64,000 nt of DNA from Puia sp. (GTDB lineage: Bacteria > Bacteroidota > Bacteroidia > Chitinophagales > Chitinophagaceae): the NCBI GenBank assembly GCA_031292515.1, contig JARLGZ010000080.1, positions 81,636-145,635 on the forward strand, in the 5' to 3' direction. The notes under the pieces are model-generated. The model saw only the letters and a list, made by a program, of their open reading frames with translations, ran no database searches and was not told the DNA's origin. Of the stretch, positions 8,480 to 16,847 are shown in pieces. A program made the translations under genes and the position numbers. Every line of letters begins with the position of its first letter. Position 1 is the stretch's first letter.

Positions 8480-10194
8480 GCAGGATCGATTGGATGGTAC
8501 TGATCCTTACCCTGCTGGGTATTATCGCATATGGATTATATAAGAGCCGCACTTCCAAAGATCTCGACGGGTATTTCCTTTCCAACAGATCGGTGCCTTG
8601 GTATATCGTGCTGCTAAGCATCATGGGCACGCAGGCCAGCGCGGTCACTTTTCTTTCCGCGCCGGGGCAGGCCTATACCGACGGCATGCGTTTCGTACAA
8701 TATTACTTCGGCCTGCCATTGGCTATGGTCGTGCTTTGCATCAGCTTTGTCCCTGTTTTTCGAAGACTGAAGATTTATACCGCCTACGAATACCTCGAAA
8801 AGAGGTTCGATCTTAAAACCCGGTTGCTGACCTCGTTTTTATTTTTGGTGCAGCGCGGGCTGTCTACCGGTATCAGCATCGCGGCGCCGTCTATCATCCT
8901 ATCCTCCCTGCTGGGCTGGGACCTGTTCTGGACCAATCTGTTCATGGGAGGTCTGCTGATCATCTATACGGTGACCGGCGGCGCCAAAGCGGTAGCCTAC
9001 ACGCAGCAGCTTCAACTGATCGTCATATTCGGCGGGATGTTCCTGGCGGCGTATATGGTCGTCCACCTCTTGCCGGAAGGGGTGGGATTTTTAGACGCAT
9101 TGCGGGTGGGCGGCAAGGCAGGAAAGCTGAACGTGATCACGACGGGTGTTTCGGCACATGGCTTCGATTGGAACGACCGGTATAATCTACTGAGCGGGAT
9201 AATCGGCGGGTTTTTCCTGGCCCTGTCTTATTTCGGGACGGACCAATCCCAGGTCGGCAGATACCTGACGGCCAGATCGCTCGGAGAAAGCCGTCTCGGC
9301 CTGCTGATAAATGGCCTGGTAAAGGTGCCTATGCAATTCCTCATCCTGCTCCTCGGGGTGCTGGTATTCGCGTTTTATCAATTCAATATGGAACCGGTCT
9401 TTTTCAACCAGTCGCAGGTTACAAAATTGGCGGGGTCGAAATACCGGGATTCGCTGGCGACCCTTCGCCACAACTATGAAGAGACCCAGGCAGGCAAGGT
9501 GACAGCGATGAGATGGATGGCTGCGAATGCAGACAGAAAAGGCCAGCCGGACTATGCGGATGCGACGAGCCGCATTCAAAACGCGGAAACGCAAAAGACC
9601 CAATTCCGGACGACCCTGAAAAGATGGCTGGACGATCGAAAGGTGGGCGGCGATTCGAATGACACGAACTATATTTTTCTGCGCTTTGTCGTGGATAATC
9701 TTCCCAGGGGATTGATAGGCCTGTTGATAGCCGTCATTTTTTTGGCGGCCTGGGGTTCGATAGCGGCTGCCCTCAATTCGCTGGCTTCCTGCACCATCGT
9801 CGATTTTCACAAACGGTTATCGACCCGGGTGCTTTCCGACAAAACAGAATACCGCTTGTCCAGGTTGTATACAGTACTATGGGGCCTATTCTGTGTGGTC
9901 GTCGCCCAGTTGGCCTATAATATAGGCAATAGCCTGATCGAAGCAGTCAATGTGCTGGGATCCCTGTTCTACGGAGTGATATTGGGGATCTTCCTGGTAG
10001 CTTTCTATCTGAAACGGGTCGGGGGAGGAGCTGTATTCCTGAGCGCGCTGATCATCGAATCACTTATCATTACCATTCATATCCTGAATCAGAAAGGAGT
10101 CCTGCACCTCAGCTTTTTATGGTTGAACGTCGTCGGGGCCGTAGGGGTATTTTTGTTGAGCGCGGCATTCCAGGGAACGAGGAAGGTGATATAG
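8476..10194 (+). CDS. Sodium:solute symporter (SSS family)
   Basis: 572 residues from the ATG at 8476; an upstream in-frame codon at 8395 is rejected because the overlapping microprotein and the start MSRIDWMVLILTLLG fit the family better. There are about 13 hydrophobic segments with SSS hallmarks: SKDLDGYFLSNRSVPW after helix 1, GTQASAVTFLSAPG, and the sodium-site region SYFGTDQSQVGRYL. A hydrophilic insert at about residues 310-395 (SQVTKLAGSKYRDS through GGDSNDTNY) separates two later helices, as in many Bacteroidota members. It probably imports a sugar or sugar acid with sodium, perhaps the product of the upstream PIG-L enzyme. Confidence 0.92.
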   Translation: MSRIDWMVLILTLLGIIAYGLYKSRTSKDLDGYFLSNRSVPWYIVLLSIMGTQASAVTFLSAPGQAYTDGMRFVQYYFGLPLAMVVLCISFVPVFRRLKIYTAYEYLEKRFDLKTRLLTSFLFLVQRGLSTGISIAAPSIILSSLLGWDLFWTNLFMGGLLIIYTVTGGAKAVAYTQQLQLIVIFGGMFLAAYMVVHLLPEGVGFLDALRVGGKAGKLNVITTGVSAHGFDWNDRYNLLSGIIGGFFLALSYFGTDQSQVGRYLTARSLGESRLGLLINGLVKVPMQFLILLLGVLVFAFYQFNMEPVFFNQSQVTKLAGSKYRDSLATLRHNYEETQAGKVTAMRWMAANADRKGQPDYADATSRIQNAETQKTQFRTTLKRWLDDRKVGGDSNDTNYIFLRFVVDNLPRGLIGLLIAVIFLAAWGSIAAALNSLASCTIVDFHKRLSTRVLSDKTEYRLSRLYTVLWGLFCVVVAQLAYNIGNSLIEAVNVLGSLFYGVILGIFLVAFYLKRVGGGAVFLSALIIESLIITIHILNQKGVLHLSFLWLNVVGAVGVFLLSAAFQGTRKVI

Positions 10195-10214
10195 TGAGTA
10201 GTCAGTAGTGAGTA
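10194..10214 (+). repeat. Stop-codon-rich dispersed repeat, copy 2
   Basis: Begins at the last base of the symporter stop codon and contains the 16-base core GAGTAGTCAGTAGTGA exactly (10196-10211). Together with the oppositely oriented copy at 10321-10384 it flanks the terminator between two convergent genes, so the two could pair partly in RNA or DNA. Confidence 0.85.
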
Positions 10215-10267
10215 TCGTAAAAGAGTTGTCTAAGCAGCGAAAAAATGATTACGTACTAATAGGTACG

Positions 10268-10309
10268 AAAAAAAAGAAAGGGGGCTTACAAAAAGCTCCC
10301 TTCTTTTTA
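10268..10309. terminator. Bidirectional intrinsic terminator
   Basis: GAAAGGGGGCTT, a short ACAAA loop, then AAGCTCCCTTC followed by TTTTTAT, with an A-run on the upstream side. The stem can therefore work in both directions. It sits between the convergent symporter and DUF2911 genes, where a shared terminator is expected. Confidence 0.85.
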
Positions 10310-10320
10310 TGATATCTTCC

Positions 10321-10384
10321 CCCCACTCACTCCTCACCACTCACTCCTGACTACTGACTCCTCACCACTCACTCCTCACTACTT
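10321..10384 (-). repeat. Stop-codon-rich dispersed repeat, inverted copy 3
   Basis: On the minus strand this reads as GTGAGGAGTCAGTAGTCAGG-type phrases immediately after, and overlapping, the TAG of the DUF2911 gene (10379-10381). It therefore has the same orientation relative to its gene as the other copies. It is longer and more diverged than the 16-base core. Confidence 0.8.
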
Positions 10385-11233
10385 CAATGAGGCGATCAGC
10401 TTCTCATTCAGCGTCACATAATCGGGGTTATTTGCCTTTTTAGCCATTTCTATGCCCTTTCGAGCGGTGGAAACAGCGTCCTGTTTCTTTCCCGCTTTCG
10501 CCTGGCATCTGGCTTTCTGGTAGTAGATATAATAAGCGTCGGGATCCTGGTCTATGGCCTTGTTAAACCAGTCCAGGGCCTTATTCAGGTCTTTGCCGTT
10601 ATCCAGGTAATACATGGCGGCTGTAAAATAAGGATGATTGTCCTTGTTCATCGCATTGTCGATCTGGGTCATGATCCGGGTGTCGATATCTTCCCGGATC
10701 GGAAGGGTGACCAGGGTCTTGTCCCAGATCAGTTCGAGGTCGCAGCTGTTCCCTGTCAAATTTGCAAACAGGATCGTGAACGTCTCGACGCTGAAGGGAA
10801 GCGGGGTGACGGGGACCTGTACCCGCAAAATATCCTGGTCCTGCCTGTAAACGGCCGAATTGACGACATCCAGTTGTTTTGTGATGATCAGGGTCCACTC
10901 TCCGGCGCCCGGGATCGTGAGGAGCCCATATTTTCCCGCCGGTATTTTTACCCCATTGATGATGACATCGTCTCCAAAATTGAGGGTTGTTGCCGAGTTG
11001 GCGCCTGTCCGCCACACTTTGCCGAAAGGAACAAGGTCTCCGAATATCTGCCGGCCTTTGACGCCGGGTCTCGAATAGGACAATTCGATCGAGGAAAGGC
11101 CAAAGTCCTGTCTGACGAATTGCGGGGGCGAGGGGGCCGGCGCCTTTATTTGTTGCGCCTCTGTGCAAAGGAAAAGGGAAGCGGCGAGAGCAAACAAAGC
11201 AAATCGTTTTGTCTGGGATGATAGTGGTTGCAT
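10379..11233 (-). CDS. Secreted DUF2911 protein with C-terminal TPR-like helices
   Basis: I chose the start at 11233 (MQPLSSQTKRFALFALAA), which begins a signal peptide; about 284 residues. The DUF2911 domain spans about residues 40-175 with its typical LSYSRPGVKGRQIFG, FGKVWRTGANSAT and IPAGKYGLLTIPG. The C-terminal 100 residues form two or three TPR-like helix pairs (AMYYLDNGKDLNKALDWFNK, AYYIYYQKARCQAK). DUF2911 proteins are common secreted proteins of Bacteroidota with no firm function. It lies downstream of the ECF sigma/anti-sigma pair on the same strand, 71 bases away, and may be read through from it. Confidence 0.88.
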   Translation of the reverse strand: MQPLSSQTKRFALFALAASLFLCTEAQQIKAPAPSPPQFVRQDFGLSSIELSYSRPGVKGRQIFGDLVPFGKVWRTGANSATTLNFGDDVIINGVKIPAGKYGLLTIPGAGEWTLIITKQLDVVNSAVYRQDQDILRVQVPVTPLPFSVETFTILFANLTGNSCDLELIWDKTLVTLPIREDIDTRIMTQIDNAMNKDNHPYFTAAMYYLDNGKDLNKALDWFNKAIDQDPDAYYIYYQKARCQAKAGKKQDAVSTARKGIEMAKKANNPDYVTLNEKLIASLK

Positions 11234-11304
11234 AAATAAATTTTGAGAGCCGAATGTAAGCAATCCGGCAAAGCCAATGGCCTCGTTGGGATGAATGGTA
11301 TACG

Positions 11305-12708
11305 CTAGTAAGCGATGATGAGGGTAGTCCTTGCTTTTTTGTCGCCCTGCAGTTTCCAGGCAGGTCCTCGTTTGATCAGCCCGATGGTTTCCGTGTCATG
11401 TGCGGGTGACAAGGACTGCTCGACCCGAAAGGAAGACAGCTTTCCGCTCCTGCTTACGATAAAGGATATGATTTCGTTCCCGGTCAATATGGAATCGGAT
11501 GTGGTGATTTTTTTGCTGGTTTCCAGGTAGCTGTGATAGGCCGACCAGCCACCTGAAGGTTGCGCCGCTCTTTTACCAGGCGTGTTTTCGCTATCCCCGG
11601 TCAGCTTTTTTTCGGCCTCGTCATCGCTCAAAACGGCTGTCGGCTGTTTTCTCCGGAACAGGGAATAGCTGTTCCCCGTTATCTGTTTTAAGGCCATGTC
11701 GTTTTCGGGTTGGAGCCGGATCTGGTTTCCCGCCATAGCCAGTTTGTCCTGGCCGTCGCTGTTGTTGCTGAAACGGTGTTTGCTATTGTCGGGACGCATG
11801 TTCTGATTATTCCGCAGGACCGTCGAGACCGAAGCATAGCCCGCGGACCGGACCGTGACACCGACGATGCTGTCGGAATTGGAAAGACGGAGCCGGAAGG
11901 ATCCGCTGCTGTCGGTTGTGGCTGCATCCGGCTGATTTTTCAAAGAGATGGATGCAAAAGCGACTGGTTTGCCGTTCGTGCTTACGACCGTTCCCGCAAA
12001 GACATTTTGATCGTCCCCCGATGCCGTATCCTGAATGGCGGGGGTGCTATTCCTCATTTCTACGGGAGCCTTATTTTTTGCCGGTTTGCCGGCACTAATC
12101 CCGTTTTCATCGTTCCAGGTCTTTTTCTCGTTGTTCCGGGTGTCCTTCTGATCGTTCCGGGTGTCCGCCTTGCTCAGGTATTGCCGCCCGACGGACGCGG
12201 GCGGCAATGATGCCGGGACGGCTGCCTGCGCGAAATCTTTGGTCGGCGAGCTGCCCGAAGGAGGCGGTTCCGGGGCGGCTGAAGAGGGCGCCGGTGCCCC
12301 GTTCTCTCCGGGGAGGGGGCGCTTATTCGTCGCAAGGGACTGATTTGTGATCCTGTGGCCGACGAATGTAAAATACGAGACGGCGCAGACGCCGGCCAGC
12401 AGCGCTACCGAGGCCGCAACCCACCAGGCGCGGCGGAGGGGGATCGAAGGCGGGGATTTACGGGTTTCGTTTTCGACCCTGTCTTCGATCTTCCTTGCAA
12501 GATCCTGCATGTCCCTGCCAAACGCGGTGTCGTCTCGCCGCTGCCTGTCGTTTTTGAAGCCTTCGAGGGCGTCGCCCAGGAAAGGGTCCTCCAGCGAAGC
12601 CTTTTCCAGGTCATGCATTTCCCGGGGCGTTAACTCGCCATTCAGATATTTTTCAATATCCCGGATCGTGTAGCCGGTATTTTTGTTTCGGTCAGTCATT
12701 TTTGCCAT
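11305..12708 (-). CDS. Anti-sigma-type membrane protein with carboxypeptidase-regulatory and TonB-C-like domains
   Basis: 467 residues (464 from the second methionine). Residues 1-90 resemble the cytoplasmic part of Bacteroidota anti-sigma proteins (YTIRDIEKYLNGELTPREMH), followed by one transmembrane helix (about 91-115). The periplasmic part has a proline/serine-rich linker, a CarboxypepD_reg-like beta-sandwich (GTVVSTNGKPVAFASISLKN, about 235-310), and a C-terminal domain resembling TonB-C (EIISFIVSRSGKLSSFRVEQ). It starts 13 bases after the sigma factor gene, the usual sigma/anti-sigma order. It may sense envelope state and sequester the sigma factor; the signal is unknown. Confidence 0.8.
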   Translation of the reverse strand: MAKMTDRNKNTGYTIRDIEKYLNGELTPREMHDLEKASLEDPFLGDALEGFKNDRQRRDDTAFGRDMQDLARKIEDRVENETRKSPPSIPLRRAWWVAASVALLAGVCAVSYFTFVGHRITNQSLATNKRPLPGENGAPAPSSAAPEPPPSGSSPTKDFAQAAVPASLPPASVGRQYLSKADTRNDQKDTRNNEKKTWNDENGISAGKPAKNKAPVEMRNSTPAIQDTASGDDQNVFAGTVVSTNGKPVAFASISLKNQPDAATTDSSGSFRLRLSNSDSIVGVTVRSAGYASVSTVLRNNQNMRPDNSKHRFSNNSDGQDKLAMAGNQIRLQPENDMALKQITGNSYSLFRRKQPTAVLSDDEAEKKLTGDSENTPGKRAAQPSGGWSAYHSYLETSKKITTSDSILTGNEIISFIVSRSGKLSSFRVEQSLSPAHDTETIGLIKRGPAWKLQGDKKARTTLIIAY

Positions 12709-12721
12709 GCGGCCGCGATTT

Positions 12722-13393
12722 TCAGGCGCCGGATTTTATTTTTGTGGCCTCCGGTCGGGATTCTCCTTCCGGGTTTGCGTTTTTTTCCATACAGATCTTT
12801 AAATTCCTTCTGCCATTCTGAATAAGGCTCCTGACCTTATTCCAGTCGAGACCGGTGGATGCCTCAATATCCTTATAGCATTTGTTTTGCAGATAGAACA
12901 GGTCGATAGCCAGTTTCTGCTCCCCGGCCAGGGTTTTTATACAATCCTGCAGCTTTTCCAATTGTCCTTCCTTTTCCATTATCTCATCCAGATGCAGGTT
13001 GTCCGTCAATTGCATACGTTCAGGATCAAACTCGCGGGTTTTATGGTTTTTACCCGATCGGAGCAACATAAGACAATGATTCTTAGCCAGTGTATAAAGC
13101 CAGGGTCTAAAGTGCTCTACAGGGTGTTTTTGCAGTTTCTGTACCAGTTCCTCAAAGATCGCCAGCACGGAATCTTTCGCGGTTTCGGGTTCTTTCAGGT
13201 ATTTCAGGCATACGGAATATACGAGATCCATGTATCGCTGGTATAAGAGACCCAGGATCTTCGGATCGGAAGACTGTTTATAGCGAGTGACGAGTTCCTC
13301 GTCCGCAGCCGGATCATTCGATATGGTTCTTATAAAAGGCAATAATTCTCCGGTACAAAATAGGCAAAATTCCCGTTTTAAGAACAACGGCAT
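12722..13393 (-). CDS. ECF-type RNA polymerase sigma factor
   Basis: 223 residues. Region 2 (about 30-105: EELVTRYKQSSDPKILGLLY, VYSVCLKYLKEPETAKDSV, PWLYTLAKNHCLMLLR) recognises the -10 element, and region 4 (about 145-205: LAGEQKLAIDLFYLQNKCYK, then the helix-turn-helix DIEASTGLDWNKVRSLIQNG) the -35 element. A sigma-70-like ECF factor is clear. The adjacent downstream gene is its likely anti-sigma factor. The N-terminal 25 residues with two cysteines (CLFCTGE) are poorly conserved, and an internal start is possible. Confidence 0.9.
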   Translation of the reverse strand: MPLFLKREFCLFCTGELLPFIRTISNDPAADEELVTRYKQSSDPKILGLLYQRYMDLVYSVCLKYLKEPETAKDSVLAIFEELVQKLQKHPVEHFRPWLYTLAKNHCLMLLRSGKNHKTREFDPERMQLTDNLHLDEIMEKEGQLEKLQDCIKTLAGEQKLAIDLFYLQNKCYKDIEASTGLDWNKVRSLIQNGRRNLKICMEKNANPEGESRPEATKIKSGA

Positions 13394-13711
13394 GCTTATT
13401 GATCCGTAAGAAAGAGGGAACCGGTAAGTAGATGTTCAGTGCAGAAACAGGGTCATTGCGTAAAACGTTTCAGGTGCGGGTGGGGTCTTGTTGTGGGCCA
13501 AATGCAGACATCTGTGGACTGACGGATTACTCGGGTTGTGGACTTTCATACCCGTTTTCCCGTATCTTTGCACAAATCGGGTAGGTTGCGAGACCTATCT
13601 GTTGAGAATCAAAATATTCCTTACTGACGTATTCTTTGGCTCATAAATTGTTTAACGATGAGGGCTTGCCTTTTCTTGTAGTTTATTAACAAGTCCCAAA
13701 AAGATCAAATT
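13394..13711 (+). promoter_or_regulatory. Divergent promoter region with a -7 box for the GT14 gene
   Basis: 318 bases without a gene, between the sigma factor gene and the glycosyltransferase. TATCTTTG at 13563-13570 matches the Bacteroidota -7 consensus TAnnTTTG on the plus strand. The nearest TTG upstream (13536-13538) is 24 bases away, rather far for a -33 element. This would give a leader of about 135 bases before the GT14 start at 13712. No structured RNA was recognised. Confidence 0.5.
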
Positions 13712-14668
13712 ATGAGAATTGCCAATGTGCTCTTTGTTCACAAAGATGCGAAACTAGTTGAACGTCAAATATTCGCGCTGGAGCATCAGGATTTTGATTT
13801 TTACCTGCACGTCGACAAAAAAAGTAATTTTCTTGAATTTCAGGGTCTTTCCGAATTGCCAAATACACAGTTTGTATCCCGGCGGGCAGTGATGCACTGG
13901 GGAGGTTTTGGTTTTATCCGCGCGATCATTCAATCCCTGGAAGACGTCCTGAACAGCGGAAAGCAGTATGACTTTGTAAACCTGCTTACCGGCCAGGATT
14001 ACCCCATTAAGAAAGTCAGCTATATATACGATTTTTTCTCCGCCAATATAGGCAAGTCTTTTCTTACCTATGAAACGCCTCCTTCTCTTTGGTGGAACCA
14101 GTCCATGCAGCGGTTCAGGCAATACCATATGACCGATTACTCGTTTAAGGGCAGGACCCGCATCGAGCAATTTCTGACAGCTGTATTGCCCCCCCGGAAG
14201 TTCCCCCTGCCTTATAAACTATACGGGGGGCCCTGTGCTTCGTACTGGACCATTAGCATGGATGCAGCAGTGTATCTGTATGAATTTCTTAAAACGACGA
14301 TGAGCCGCAAACAACGTATGTTTTTCAAGCATACCTGGGGTTCGGATGAATTCCTGATCAGCACGGTTCTTTTGAACTCTCCTTTTAAAGACTCGATCGT
14401 CAACAACAATCAGCGCTACATCGACTGGACCATGGGCGGCGCCCATCCCAAAATAATAACGATGGCAGATGTTCACAAACTGGAGAGGTCCGGCAGGTTG
14501 TTTGCCCGGAAATTCGATTCAAAAATCGATGCCCAGGTACTGGATTACGTAGATACTCACCTTTTGGGCCGGGACACAGCAGGTTCCCACACAAGATATG
14601 CAGCCCAGTTATCCCAAAGTCAGGGCGGGGCCGTTTCCCGCGGGCAAGGGGCCATTATAACCTTATAA
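13712..14668 (+). CDS. GT14-like beta-1,6-N-acetylglucosaminyltransferase (core-2/I-branching type)
   Basis: 318 residues without signal peptide or membrane span. It resembles CAZy family GT14: FDFYLHVDKKSN near residue 30, LLTGQDYPIKK near 90, and WGSDEFLISTVLLNSPF near 210. These enzymes transfer GlcNAc (or xylose) from UDP-sugar, in bacteria to surface glycans. It stands alone with its own promoter. Its 3' end overlaps that of xerD by 6 bases in convergent orientation, so the two reading frames share their stop region. Acceptor unknown. Confidence 0.85.
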   Translation: MRIANVLFVHKDAKLVERQIFALEHQDFDFYLHVDKKSNFLEFQGLSELPNTQFVSRRAVMHWGGFGFIRAIIQSLEDVLNSGKQYDFVNLLTGQDYPIKKVSYIYDFFSANIGKSFLTYETPPSLWWNQSMQRFRQYHMTDYSFKGRTRIEQFLTAVLPPRKFPLPYKLYGGPCASYWTISMDAAVYLYEFLKTTMSRKQRMFFKHTWGSDEFLISTVLLNSPFKDSIVNNNQRYIDWTMGGAHPKIITMADVHKLERSGRLFARKFDSKIDAQVLDYVDTHLLGRDTAGSHTRYAAQLSQSQGGAVSRGQGAIITL

Positions 14669-15598
14669 CTTATTGGCCCGTCGGTTTACTCCTTCTTTAT
14701 TTTTAAATGCCGGGTGAAAGCGGTGAAGGGTTTCGCGGAGATATTCCCTGTCCAGATGCGTATAGATCTCCGTGGTCGTAATGCTTTCATGTCCCAGCAT
14801 CTCCTGTACCGCACGCAGGTCGGCTCCTCCCTCCACCAGGTGGGTCGCAAATGAATGGCGGAAGGAGTGGGGTGAAATATGTTTGGTGATACCGGCTTTT
14901 TTTACCAGGGCCTGCAGCAGCAGGAAGATCATGACCCGGGTAAGCCTGGCTCCCCGCCGGTTCAGAAACAGGATGTCTTCGTGCCCCGGTTTGGCGGGAA
15001 TATGGACGCGGATCTCCCTTTGATAGATGGTGATATATTTGATGGCGGTGCTTCCTATCGGGACCAGTCTTTCTTTATCTCCCTTCCCGATCACCCGGAT
15101 AAAGCCCGTGTCAAGGAATAGCCCGGAAATCCTGAGGTTCACCACCTCGCTCACTCTCAGGCCACAACTATACAAAGTCTCCAGGATGGCTTTATTGCGT
15201 CCCCCTTCGGCCTTACTCAGATCGATACCGGCAATAATGGCCTCGATTTCTTCGATCGAGAGGACGTCCGGGAGCGCTCTTTTCAATTTAGGCGCTTCCA
15301 GCAGGACCGTAGGATCTCTTGCGGCAATCTGTTCCAGGGTGCAATATTTGTAGAAAGAGCGGATGCCTGAGAGTATACGTGCCTGCGAGGTGGGCGTCAT
15401 CCCCAGTTCGTGGATCCACCTGAGAAACTGCTGGAGTTGGCCAAGTTCAATATCGCCGGGCGATTTTGCGGAAGGAGTCTCTTCCAGGAATTGGGTCAAC
15501 TTGTCGATGTCCCGCAGATAAGCTTCTACCGAATGGGGGGAGAGGGATTTCTCCAGTTGCAGCCATGCCTTGAACCCTTTCTTATAAGACTCCCACAT
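14663..15598 (-). CDS. xerD: Tyrosine recombinase XerD-like (chromosome dimer resolution)
   Basis: 311 residues, close to the 298 of E. coli XerD. The N-terminal SAM-like core-binding domain covers about 1-95, the catalytic domain 110-295. All active-site residues are visible: R148 in SCGLRVSEV, K172 in GKGDKERLV, H244 and R247 in HSFRHSFATH, H270 in LGHESI, and nucleophile Y279 in TEIYTHL. It resolves chromosome dimers at dif with a XerC partner not in this window. No flanking attachment sites or phage genes are seen, which favours a housekeeping role over an integrase. Confidence 0.93.
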   Translation of the reverse strand: MWESYKKGFKAWLQLEKSLSPHSVEAYLRDIDKLTQFLEETPSAKSPGDIELGQLQQFLRWIHELGMTPTSQARILSGIRSFYKYCTLEQIAARDPTVLLEAPKLKRALPDVLSIEEIEAIIAGIDLSKAEGGRNKAILETLYSCGLRVSEVVNLRISGLFLDTGFIRVIGKGDKERLVPIGSTAIKYITIYQREIRVHIPAKPGHEDILFLNRRGARLTRVMIFLLLQALVKKAGITKHISPHSFRHSFATHLVEGGADLRAVQEMLGHESITTTEIYTHLDREYLRETLHRFHPAFKNKEGVNRRANKL

Positions 15599-15719
15599 AC
15601 GACAAGTTTAAAGTTTATCCGGCAAATCCGAAAATTTTCTTTGTAATCAGAGCCCCTTTTATCATATTGATGTAGGTTTGTTCCCTATAAGTCATGTATT
15701 CATTTTAAGTCAAGCATTC

Positions 15720-16220
15720 ATGCCAACTGTCAATCTAAGATCATTCCGGCAACAGGTCCGCCATAACAAGAAGCGGATAAGGACCTTTCTTTCGAAACTG
15801 GTGAAGAAGCCCCCCCGCGACCTCGTAGCCATAACCCTTGAAGCAGATAAAAAAGCATGGGAGCAAACCGATTGCCTTGACTGTGCCAATTGCTGCAAAA
15901 CCATGTCTCCGACCTATACCGGCAAAGACATCCGGCGCATTTCCGCGCATCTGGGTATGACGCAGAAAGCTTTCCGCGAGAAATGGCTCTATAAAGACCG
16001 GACCGGCGATTGGATGAATGTGAAGCAGCCGTGTCAATTCCTGGACCTGGAAACCAACAAATGCGATATCTATTCGGTGCGGCCCCGGGATTGCGCCGGG
16101 TTCCCGCATCATACAAAAAAGAAGATCGCGGACTATGTGCATATGTACAAGCAGAACATCGAGTATTGCCCGGCCACCTACCGGATGGTGGAACGGATCC
16201 GCGAAGAACTGGGGAAATAG
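15720..16220 (+). CDS. YkgJ-family cysteine-cluster protein
   Basis: 166 residues from the ATG at 15720 (MPTVNLRSFRQQVRHNKKRI); the ORF opens upstream at 15678 but the family begins here. The YkgJ/UPF0153 cysteine pattern is clear: CLDCANCCKTMSPTY (about 52-66), then CQFLD, CDIYSVRPRDCAGFP (about 113-127) and a later YCPAT. These cysteines probably bind zinc or an iron-sulfur cluster. Function unknown. A TAGGTTTG at 15673-15680 may be the -7 promoter element. Confidence 0.88.
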   Translation: MPTVNLRSFRQQVRHNKKRIRTFLSKLVKKPPRDLVAITLEADKKAWEQTDCLDCANCCKTMSPTYTGKDIRRISAHLGMTQKAFREKWLYKDRTGDWMNVKQPCQFLDLETNKCDIYSVRPRDCAGFPHHTKKKIADYVHMYKQNIEYCPATYRMVERIREELGK

Positions 16221-16223
16221 GGT

Positions 16224-16247
16224 ACTGAGTAGTCAGTAGTGAGTAGG
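16224..16247 (+). repeat. Stop-codon-rich dispersed repeat, copy 4
   Basis: Starts four bases after the YkgJ-family stop codon and includes the exact 16-base core GAGTAGTCAGTAGTGA (16227-16242). It occupies the short gap between two convergent genes. Confidence 0.85.
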
Positions 16248-16252
16248 TATCT

Positions 16253-16747
16253 TCAAACCGAGATATCTTCGATAAAGAAATATTCATACGCCGCGGCGGT
16301 TTGTCCGGCCTGGTCCTGTCCGGCGTTATTTTGGTTTGTGTCATTCCGGTTGCTGTTATTTTGGTTGGAGTCCCCACCCCCGGGTTTGCCCCGGGTCCCG
16401 GTGCCCGGGTCCTTTCGTAGATCGTTTTTCCCCGCCGCCGGACCGGAAATGGCGAGTACATCGTACTGAACTTTTTTCCAAAGGGGATGCCGGTAGAGAA
16501 AGGCGGAGGCCGCCTTCATCATATTCCTTATCTTTTTGCTGCTGATGTTTTCTTCCGGGAGACCAAACAGATGGCTGCTTCGCGTCTTGACTTCGATAAA
16601 ATGCAAAATGTTTTTCCGGCATGCGATAATATCCACCTCATAACGGCCTTGTCGCCAGTTCCGGTGAACGATCCGGTAACCATGCCCGATCAGCCACTCC
16701 GCAGCCAGTTCTTCCCCTCTTCCCCCCAGATTATTATGATCGGACAT
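16253..16747 (-). CDS. YraN/UPF0102 family endonuclease-like protein with low-complexity insert
   Basis: 164 residues. The N-terminal 100 residues match the YraN/UPF0102 fold of restriction-endonuclease type: GRGEELAAEWLIGHGYRIV (about 9-27), the EVD pair in GRYEVDIIA (about 34-42) and FIEVKTRSS (about 51-59), the PD-(D/E)XK core. Between DVLAI and the usual final strand (YFFIEDISV) there is a 50-residue glycine/asparagine/glutamine-rich insert (about 104-150) not found in the normal family of about 120 residues. It may act on Holliday junctions or DNA ends; biochemical role not settled. Confidence 0.85.
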   Translation of the reverse strand: MSDHNNLGGRGEELAAEWLIGHGYRIVHRNWRQGRYEVDIIACRKNILHFIEVKTRSSHLFGLPEENISSKKIRNMMKAASAFLYRHPLWKKVQYDVLAISGPAAGKNDLRKDPGTGTRGKPGGGDSNQNNSNRNDTNQNNAGQDQAGQTAAAYEYFFIEDISV

Positions 16748-16847
16748 GGCCGTTCTTTTTTGTTTTTGACCCCCGGATTTTAACCGGTATTGGACGAATC
16801 ATCCGTAAATTGCGGTCCGTATAAAGCTCGTAAAATAAGTATTACAG

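Noticed and set aside
14663..15598. XerD-like protein as a phage or island integrase
   Set aside because: No attachment repeats, tRNA gene or phage genes are adjacent, and it matches the housekeeping XerD length and motifs.
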